Shown: positions 54,824 through 64,000 of the stretch, one piece after another
Layout: every line of letters starts with the position of its first letter
How positions within the stretch are numbered: the stretch's first letter is position 1
From: Acholoe squamosa
Lineage: Eukaryota; Annelida; Polychaeta; Phyllodocida; Polynoidae
DNA length: 64,000 nucleotides
Reading direction: 5' to 3'
NCBI GenBank assembly: GCA_949317995.1
Contig: OX439049.1
Span: 12,834,395-12,898,394 of the forward strand
The notes under the pieces: generated by a model
The model's database searches: none
Seen by the model: the letters and a program-made list of their open reading frames with translations, nothing else
What the model was told of the DNA's origin: nothing
Position numbers and translations under genes: made by a program

Positions 54824-56060
54824 CGTTTCCTTAATACATTGTATTCAAAATCATATGTTTTATTCAGGGTGAGAAACATTTATGAAACCAACACATGGTT
54901 TGTCAACAAAGGAATACTCACAACACTAGCCTGTCAATCAGTCTTGGAAAGCACCTACCCCCTTCATTCGACCCAAATCAGGCAGCTGCATTCTGCAAGT
55001 CTTTCATCTGATCATTCTATTCTATATTCTACTCAGTCAGTGTATTTACATATGTACACACCATGCATTGAGTGCAGACAGGCAATCCAGTTCAGAATTG
55101 ACTTTGCTAACACAGGACCTCCCCTATGCACGTCTTTACACATTAGGTGCCTGGAGGGCATTGCTCCTATAGTAAAAGGAAGAGCTGGCTAAAAATGCTC
55201 TCGTTGCCAGTCCTTTCTTTTCATGTAGCTATAACTTGTCCCTTTTCTTGCTCACAAGTAGTCATTCAAGTATGGTGCTAAAAAAAGGGGGGATTTGAGT
55301 AGGTACCTAGTTGGGATAAGTCAGTCAGTATAATACACTATAGACAGTAGTAGGTACCTGATAGTGCAGCTCTCTCTGTTTTAAACAAGGTAGGTGAAAA
55401 GAGGGTACCTAGTGACAGCTCTTTTTACCATAGGAGCAACACGCTCCTGTCCTTGTTTGTTGGACCAATATTGGCTGCAGTATGTGGTGCTACACAGGAA
55501 ATCAATGTCCACCTCTGGGGCAGTATTATCAAAGAAGCGGGTGACAGTTGGCCAATAGTAGGACCCTTGGTTCACACAATGTGGACATGGTTAATGTGCT
55601 TAGAACATGTGCCCTCTCTGTCTACTAGCTCCGTTTTCAAACAATTTTCTAACTGAAGCAAATTGCTACCCCTTTATAATTAACTTTAAATGGCAGGATC
55701 TGAAAAATAAATCGGGTGACTTCAGGCTATTGCAGCTGACACATTATTTCATTGAAATCCATACATAAGACAATAAGAAGTGAAGTTCTAAGTAAATACA
55801 ATGTGATTTCCCTATTGTCAAAGTGTTTTGCAAAATGCTTAGTTTTCATGGCTGAATATGAAAACAAGACGATCCTTTCTACTTGCCTGTTCACATGTGA
55901 CTAGCTAAAGCACCCTCACACTTGTAAGGCGGTGGCATGCTGGGCATCTATGAGACATCCCAATCAGCAATGGAGAATTGGACCTGGGATGTGGTGGCTG
56001 CATCAGGAAATCTATGTCAAACATGTTGGTGCAACGGTTACCAAATTGTCTAAAGCCTTC
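54824..56060 (+). repeat. Large diverged duplication, block 2 copy 2 (second part)
   Basis: Continues the match to 43270-44050 and 45060-45310 and is interrupted by MITE copy 5. The corresponding site in the other copy, near 43822-43824, lacks the MITE. Confidence 0.65.
55154..55446 (+). mobile_element. MITE family A, copy 5 (internally deleted)
   Basis: GAGGGCATTGCTCC...GGAGCAACACGCTC with CTG on both sides (55151-55153, 55447-55449). Shorter than the other copies through an internal loss. The paralogous segment at 43.8 kb reads straight through with one CTG, i.e. an empty site. Confidence 0.9.
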
Positions 56061-56378
56061 AGAATAATTTCTGAAGACTTCTGACCTTCACTTACATGTT
56101 TGTGTTCTGTATTCCTAGATAATATGCATATCCCCAGTATCACACAGCAAATGGAATCAATATAGAGGTTAAGCTCATGATGTGTATGACAATGTGTACA
56201 CCTACACTGATTGGAAACGGTAGGCTAGACATTGCCATACATGTTACACGTAGGGAAATCTTAACCTCTCTAATAATGTGCTCTTTGAGGACAATAAATG
56301 TTGTATTAAGATAACAATGAATAACTTCTATGTGTATTATGGCTCACTTAATTTTTACTGTTTTCTTTCCTCTTTCAG

Positions 56379-56496
56379 GGATGCTATATTCATGAAGATC
56401 TGGATACCAGATACTAGTAGATGCTTTAAGGAATGGCTCTTCTAGACCTGTGTCAACATAAAATATTCTATAAAGAGCAGAAAGTTTATAACTCAG
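56379..56496 (+). other. Exon-like segment, partner of 36861-36971
   Basis: Follows TTTTCTTTCCTCTTTCAG and ends ACTCAG|GTAAGG, both good splice signals. Related to 36861-36971 in sequence and in its place upstream of block 1. Stops in all frames. Confidence 0.3.
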
Positions 56497-57409
56497 GTAA
56501 GGAAACAATTCAAAAATATAAATGTGCTCTTACAATTGTATAGCATTCTTAAAATATCTTGAACAACCAAATTAGGTCAGCATGATCCATCAACTTTATG
56601 ATGTCTCTAAAAAAGGGCAATGGAAACAAAACAGGCACCAGAATGTTAATCAGTGACACCATCAGTAGTTAATGATAATTGGCTCCCACGGATCATCTAA
56701 ACAAAAAGCTAGCGTATATATCACTGCCACGGTAGTCATATAAGAGCGCATCGCCAGCCACTAAGACATCTGAGGAGACTGCTGATAAAACCAAGTATGG
56801 GTTTCATTTGGTAATAACATGTAGATATCAATCATACCAGGCTAATAACCCAGTGCTTCAGCAATGTGAAATACATGCGGGGGTATTGTTGGTAAGTGGG
56901 GAGGCCTGTGAGGCATAACGTGAGTACATCACTTTCTATCCCATTAGATCACCATAAACAGGGGAAACAGGGGTGGATCTGGCAAGGCTATATGTATGCA
57001 TTATATGCATCGGGATTTATAGATGGGAAAGGGCCCTGAGCAGCCTGCAAGTCTGTAGGGAGGGGCCACAGAATGTCATATTAATATGTGCTCCGTCTGC
57101 TGCAAGCCATAATGGCCTTATTAGATGTCTCAAAAAAGCACTTGGCCAGAGGGCTATGAAATTTATTCAATACATTATTTCAGATTTCAAATAAGTTCCT
57201 TATAGTAGCACAAGAATAACATGGTGACCATCCAGATTAATAACCATGCAATAGGGGATCAGCTGGGGATCTTGAAACATTACATTGTCCTCACAACCCG
57301 TTAATGACTCAGTTCAGGGAAATAAGACAGGAATAAGATAATATCCCATGGTTTGCTGCAGATTGAGATATATGGCGTTATTTGCATCTAATCTTTAATT
57401 CAGGTTATT

Positions 57410-60400
57410 GAAGGCTGAACCATTTTCCTGCTCCCTGCTTTCAAACACTGCTCCCCCTACACCTATTTGCCTTCTTTATATGCCCTGTGCATGATCAGGC
57501 AGAAGCCAACTAACACCCGCTCAAACCGCCTTCATAGACCTCTGGGCATCTCCATATAGCACAGCCATTGATCCTGTAAATAGACCACAGTAGGATGCAG
57601 GGAGGGGCCAGGTGGCAGCAGATTTACTGAAGGTGTACAGGGCATTATACCATGGGCAATGACCCCTGCTACCCCCTCCCCAACTGCTTTTCTATCCCAG
57701 TACCCCTATACATCCATCCCAGTGGGCCCTCTATGAATATGGCTACTATGCCACTGTTATTGACCTAGCTGAAGATGTTACAGCCCACAGGTTGGCTATG
57801 GGTTGCATATCTATATGAGCTCTATGCTTTAATTTTGCTTATAGAAGTTAGGATTTTGTGAGTTTTGATATATAATATCCACAAGGAAGGGGGGAGAATA
57901 TAATATATTCAACAGTTTATTTAGAGCCTCTTGTGTATACCTTAGCCTCAACACTTTAAAGAAAAAAGTATTGATCACCAAAAGAAAACCATCTTCTACA
58001 CCGAATGCAGAAAAAACACAGTTTAAAGGAAATGTGAATACTTTATGGCAAATACTGTTTAAATCATACAGGGAGGTGTCTCTAGAGGTGTCATTAAATC
58101 TCAGCCCTGCTATTAAGAACAAAAGAAGTGATTTACTTCTTGTGGTCATCATGCTGATGAAAATAATGGCTTTTATCACCAGAGAGATCATTTTATTATG
58201 TAAAAGCACAGGAGGTTCCAGCCAGTATCAACCTCCGCAGAGACTGAGGAAAATTACCTAATGGCCATTGGCTGAGACTGATATTTTGAAGGTGGTGTTA
58301 TAGGTAAGCCATTGCAATTACACCTTGCATATAAGGCACACCTCAAATACAAGATACAGCCTGAGTTTATACCTATTCCATAAGGTACATTTGGAGTTAT
58401 ATATTTTGGACAATTTAGTACTGTTCTATATAAGATATAATCGCTTCTTGTAATGTGCACCGCCAACTTATCCTGATTCTATACACTCTCAGTCGCAATT
58501 GTAAACGGGCAATAAATACCACTGTAGTGCATACAGTAGGATCCACATCAGTTCATTGGTTTTGTACCTACAGCAGCTACTGCTGTATTTCAGAATGAGA
58601 GGCACTGTAAAGCCCTTGTGGTGGACTGACAGTGTATGGTGCACTTAGGATCCTTACATAAAAGCCCTGCCTTATGCAAAAGTTATTGCTGTAGGTGTTA
58701 GTATGAAGTAGTGAAGCAGTAGGAGATGAGTGAGGGGAGAAACCATGGGTTTAATTGATGAAGTGAGGTTATCGATGAGGAAAGTATGTCTGTGATGAAT
58801 GAAAGCAGGAGGTGCAATGGTTGGCAGGAGATGGGTATGATAGTGATAACAGTAATATGTGAAATCACCTGAAAATATGTGGAATTCTCCATGGGAAAAT
58901 GAAAGACAGGTTATGTGTGAAGCAGCCAGAAATGTCAGAGGAAATTGTCAATTAGTAGAATAGACGATTAGTATTCTAATTGCCTTTGACTTTTTCCTTG
59001 ATCTCTTAAAGGAGACAACCTGCATTAGCCATACGCCTGTTAAAAAACAAATAGCTTCCGCTGGAGCAGGTGGTAAGGCAGACTATGAGGCTTTTGTGTT
59101 TCATTGTGCAGTTGCATCAGTTGTGTAGAGGATAGCTATCTCCAGGGGATATAACAAGCCCATTACCACTTTAATCAAGCTGTGTTTAAAAATGATTCAT
59201 CAGTGTCAATAACATTCAGGGTATACAGGAGGGTATTTGTGTCATAACGACATCATGACAGACTGTTTTATGCTTGTTGCGAGCAATCTAATAAAAAAGA
59301 AATGACTGTCTCTAGTTAAGGAAAGCCCTCCAGAGGTAGGAAGTCCATTTCGGGTTTGATCAAGAGGTGTATACACATCTGTAACTTGCCATAGCTATAA
59401 CAGTTTATGCCCTCTCTACCACCTTGCACTCCCCCTCCCCTATACAGCATTGCCTCCAGGCAAAGATAAAAGATATTACAAGTCATGTTCTATTCACTCT
59501 GGTGTTGGCTGAATGCTTCCCATTGCCAGTTGCAACAATTTCCCAATGAATATGTTTGGCTTCTTAGAATAACCACATTTTGAACCAGGTGCCTCTGGTT
59601 GAGTATCACATGTTTTAAAGCAATCTAGATAGTAAAAGGACCAGACGGACATCTACTTGATATAAGATGTCATAAGTGGTGGTTAGTTCATGACCCATTG
59701 TAACTAAAACCTTGGTAATAGTAGGTTAGAAGGAAAAATATTATAAAGAAAGTAAGAAGATAATTACAAAAATTCATTATTAGACAGGGCCTAGGGTCTT
59801 TAGTGCAACAGGACTACATGGAGACAAAGGTAAGACGGCAATATTTTGTCATATCTAGGCAAGGCTGCAAACAAATTAATCAAGATTACCATCAGTACAA
59901 TGAACTATTTCCCCTCCAGGAAACAAACCAGACAGAACAACAGGAAATCCATCAACCTAATACAGTAAACTGGTGAAGACAAGGTAATATCTTCTCAGCA
60001 GATAGAAAAGCTGAAACACAGACAGCCAAATGCTGTGCTAGTGGAAATGAAAGTTTATACCAATATTAACTGCCAGACAGCTAGACAAAAAAGGTAGGCA
60101 AGACAAATATGCCTACTGGTGGAAAGCCAAATATTGAGAGGTTATTCTCAGTAAGAAGCAGAATTCTTATAAATAGGGAAAGGGTCTGAAAGAGAAGTGT
60201 CTTCATTTTCTGTGAGGCTTCCACAGCTTGATTCTGAATAATTCCTTCTAGAATCTATATATAACATTTATAATCTGAATCCTCTTGGCCAGACAGGTAC
60301 TTGATAATTGGGTTTCTTCTGACATAAGAACATGGGGACTAGCCTATTCAAACAAGAGTAGGAATTATTGAACCAATCACACAAGTATAGCCTTTCTCTT

Positions 60401-61407
60401 GGACCTTTTTTCCACAGTATGTATGATGTGGAAGATGATTTTCTGGGGCCATTTTACAAAGAAAAAGAAAAAAGATTAGCATTACAAATGAAGCGTATGC
60501 TGTGCATTATCAGGGAAATTGATTACATTTCAAATCACACTTGGGAATGGGAAATATTGTGAAAGTATTAGAATCTCTCAGCAATAAGTCACATAATCAG
60601 TCATCAGAATTCATTAAGCTAATTTAGAAATTGTGTGCTACATTAATTATGGTGATGGAGGGGGGATGGGCAGTGGAAGTTCATGTTTGATATGACATAT
60701 GATTAATTGAATTCAGAGTGCCCACTGTGAACATGATCTAGTATTCTACCAATTCATTAGATACTACCAACAGACCTTGTTGATACACATAACACTTGAA
60801 TGATAAATTGAATACTCCTTGTGTAATTGAACCTGATCAACTGTGAAATGCAAACCCAGTGCAACACATTGACCTTTAATTACAGTGGACAGTGCCGTAA
60901 AATTAAGTAGGCAACTTCTGTTCCAGCAGCCTTTGTGGTAAATGCAGCAAAAGGTGCTGGAACAAAGGTTGTCGGCCATCTTTGCATAAATTTAGAGTGT
61001 TTAGATCGAACAGTGACACTAATGGTCTAATACTGGTTTCTTACATCAATAAAAGTTCTGCTCTTTGTATATATGGGTCAATCCACTGAAAGTGGGCACT
61101 TGTCCATGGTAGAGGGTCATTTTTGAAAGCTCATGAAACCTAATTTTTTTGATAGCCCCCCCTATATCTTGGCTCTTTGGAAAGGTTCATTCTAGTGACT
61201 AACTCCCAAGCATTCAGTTTTTATTGCAGATATTCAAAATTATGAAAATGTAATGTGCGTGAGCAAGATGAATTCTTCTCTAAATCACAGAAATATTTGT
61301 CAGAACTACATGATTTTCAGTTAGCATATTTGACAAATGGTCCCAAAGAAACACTATGAAGAAAAAAAGGGAAAAACATCAATATTGACAATACATAAGG
61401 AAATAAT
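57410..61407. other. Partial duplicates of blocks 1 and 2; no gene
   Basis: 57410-57700 is a third copy of the start of block 1. About 59390-59660 matches about 63560-63850 (GCTGAATG.TTCCCAT, CTTAGAATAACCA). 59830-60170 resembles block 2. No convincing exon was found. Confidence 0.4.
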
Positions 61408-61632
61408 GTGAATGTAATGGGCGTGAGCATAATGGGCATGAGCGAAACAACTTTTCCAGGCTTCAGACAGCCACTCAGTAATATAACCTCAACCAGCATT
61501 GATCTAGTTAAGAGAAATAATTTAAAAATACATATAGGATGCATTTGGAATGCATCCAGCCTGCCAACATTCTTGCACTACATTTTACTCACGCCCATTA
61601 CGCTCATGCCCATAACACTCACACCCATTACA
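61408..61632. repeat. Inverted repeat with GGGCGTGAGC units
   Basis: GTAATGGGCGTGAGCATAATGGGCATGAGC at 61415-61444 pairs with GCTCATGCCCATAA...CGCCCATTAC around 61590-61632; a related single unit lies at 61250. Probably another foldback element. Confidence 0.5.
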
Positions 61633-64000
61633 TCTGTCAGTTAACCCCTCTGTTTGGCATAACCAAGGCATGTAGAGACTCCATTATTTTTTAAAATGAC
61701 TTATTAACAGTAGATCTTCCTGTTAGGCTGATTGAAAGAAAGAAAAGTTTGATAGTATTTGTCCTGCAGTAGAGGATCAACAACGTGGCAAGCACAAAAG
61801 CATCACCCATCAAAATAACACCCTGGTGGCAAAACGCTGCTAAAAGAAAAAAAGTACAAACAGAAATATGAGGAAATCAGATGCCTTGATAATTGCATTG
61901 CCAGCATCACAGTTAATCAGTGATCAGCTAATCCCAGAAACCTCAGTGGAATCCTTAAGGTTCATTAAAGGTTGCCATGGAAACTCAAAGCATGTTTCGA
62001 TTCTTTTATCATATTCATGCATACTCTCAATGTTTCCTCCAACTAAATGAGAATGGTATTTTTGAAGTGGTATTGAAGTTCAGCACCCATGTAATTAAAT
62101 ACTAAATGCCAAACAATTTATCCTGTTCTTTACCTTTGAGGTATTATCCAATCAATTTTGACCCAATTGAATTTCTACTGTTATTCCTATATTTAGAATA
62201 ATTCCAATTTCATCCTTACCTTAAAGAAGGAAACTAAATACCACAATGAATAATGCCATCAAAAACAGAAGGTATTAAAGATATATATTCTTAGTAATAT
62301 GCTGGTCTTGTATACAAAGGCAATAGGGAGTGTTAAAGATTTTTAATGTTATTGTCAGTACAAGGCTTCCCAGAACAAATTCTGTGTCCCTAAGTCCCAG
62401 ATTCCATTTAGTTGCCACTGTTGTTTCAGTATAAACTACTTACACCTCTACCAAGCCACAGCAAGAGTGTCATCAAGTGACATCACACAGAGGCACAATC
62501 ACAGTTTACAACACGCATATTCTTCACACCCAAAAAGAAATAGGCCCCTTGTGTGTGGGGCCAATGTGTGATCACCATTCATTGGTTGGCTTAGCCTTCA
62601 GGGATAGGGTACTGGTGAGGGGTGTGTATGGTTGTGTATGCCATCCCAAGTTACATATGATTGGCTCTGAGATTTAGGATGCTCTTTAGTTTAATTGTAT
62701 ATTCTATGGTATGCCCTACCCCCAGTGATACATTTTCTTCTTATCCAAAACTAGGAAAAGCATTGCTATAGAAATAGATGTCTGCAAGCCTTAGTAAGGA
62801 CTGCACAGAATTGTTATTCAGGCAGGGCCATCCATTCTTTTCGGACAAATTCGGATGATTAACAAAGAACTTACAGCCATAATTGTGATGAAGAATGATG
62901 ATTATAATAACGCTATCATTACACTTTTTCCCTGCTTGAAACAACCATAGTCAAGACAGTCCTTTTGGTTATTAGCTCTGTTTCAGGAGAAGTCTGCTGA
63001 ATATCGAAAAGCTGTGGTGAATCCCATCCAGCATCAAGCTCCCAACAGGAAGGGTAAAAAGCACCTACTTGTGGTTGTCTGGGAGCAGAGAGAGTGGAAA
63101 TAATCAAATGTTTCCAAAAAGGTTCTCCTCAAAAAAAAATAGTGCCTTTGGCATAAAAGATCAATTGTCGTGAAAGTAATCACATTGACAGGCTAAGTGG
63201 TTCAGCAGCATTTTGTGGTGACCTTAAATTTTTATGTATTAGGTCCTGGATCGAAGGGGGGAAGGTAGGGCCTTACAGGCATGATTGATGAAGTGATATT
63301 AATGATCGTGGTTAGGGGATTTGTGACTGATAAAAAAAAATGAATGTCTGAAGGGAGGTTTAGTGTGATGGTCACTAAATTGATATTTCTCACAGTTATG
63401 TCTTATACATGTTTTATTGTTTTTGGGCAAAGAAAGAATGGTTATGCGTGAACATGAAGGTAATTATAAAGTTGGAAATTGAATACTGACATTGTGAAAA
63501 TGCATCAAAATGGCCAAGTAGTTAGCTTTCAAACCAACTGGAAGAGAAGCAATCATTTAATATCTAACACTCTGGCTACCCATCTGTTGCTTAGACCAGG
63601 TATTACAGCCACTGCCCCTCTTACTCAACCAGTCTCCCCTCACCTAGCAACCCAGGGTTGCCTTAAGCCCACCATGACAAATTCCAGCAGTCATGCCCTC
63701 TAACTCTCAGGTTTGCTGAATGTTTCCCATCACTACATAGAGAAATGTCCTCATACATAGCCTATACGTTGGCTCTCTTAGAATAACCATTCTTTGAATC
63801 AGGTTATGCTTCAGGAGCCTTATATGTTAATAGGCACTCTAGGTCATGAGGAAACAGGCGGATACCCTATTGAATTAGAATGTTCAAACAATTGTAGTTC
63901 TATGGCTACATTAGAAACTATAGAATATGTTGTTATTGAAGGAGAGGATTGTGACGAAAGGAGAAAGCATAAACCAATTACTCAAAAAGACAGGAAATCA
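61633..64000. other. Diverged duplicate sequence; no gene
   Basis: Contains the copies paired with 51600-52300 and 59390-59660. No protein-like ORF. Confidence 0.45.

Overview
The window looks like non-coding, repeat-rich, AT-rich DNA from an animal, most likely an aquatic invertebrate. The reasons are low coding density, many short inverted-repeat elements, tRNA-derived SINEs, LTR elements and GT-AG splice signals. No bacterial signals (operons, Shine-Dalgarno sites, CRISPR) are present. The species cannot be named from the sequence alone.

The outstanding feature is a 17,912-bp LTR retroelement, 3669-21580, lying on the minus strand. Its two 670-bp LTRs differ at one base and it is flanked by a 4-bp CTTT duplication, so it inserted recently. 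In sense order (right to left) it carries: 5' LTR; a tRNA-primer-like site; a 648-codon Gag amino-terminal ORF; an in-frame UGA; a capsid-type Gag ORF; an in-frame UAG; a Ty3/gypsy pol (protease, reverse transcriptase, RNase H, integrase); then about 9 kb of extra sequence holding an F-type envelope-like ORF, a 174-codon exon, a 3' ORF and the 3' LTR. Splice signals suggest complex-retrovirus-like expression. One donor, 3 codons plus 1 base inside the gag ORF, matches three downstream acceptors. All are phase 1, so the gag AUG can be joined in frame to the 174-codon exon, to the envelope exon, or to a basic 3' exon. This copy is damaged by a nonsense codon in RNase H and a one-base frameshift just after the integrase catalytic Glu. 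A TATA-driven, two-exon unit on the opposite strand sits inside the envelope 3' intron.

Left flank (1-3668): the 3' part of another LTR, with five MEF2-like sites before its TATA box, one copy of an inverted-repeat MITE, and otherwise featureless DNA. The giant element landed in a palindromic GTGTTTA-rich repeat.

Right flank (21581-64000): no convincing host protein-coding gene. It holds a LINE 3' remnant, several MITE families (two with TAA duplications, one with CWG duplications), foldback elements, a tRNA-derived SINE family with a central palindrome, a complete solo LTR (54198-54637), and large diverged segmental duplications between about 37 and 64 kb. One duplicated block supplies a natural empty site for a MITE insertion.
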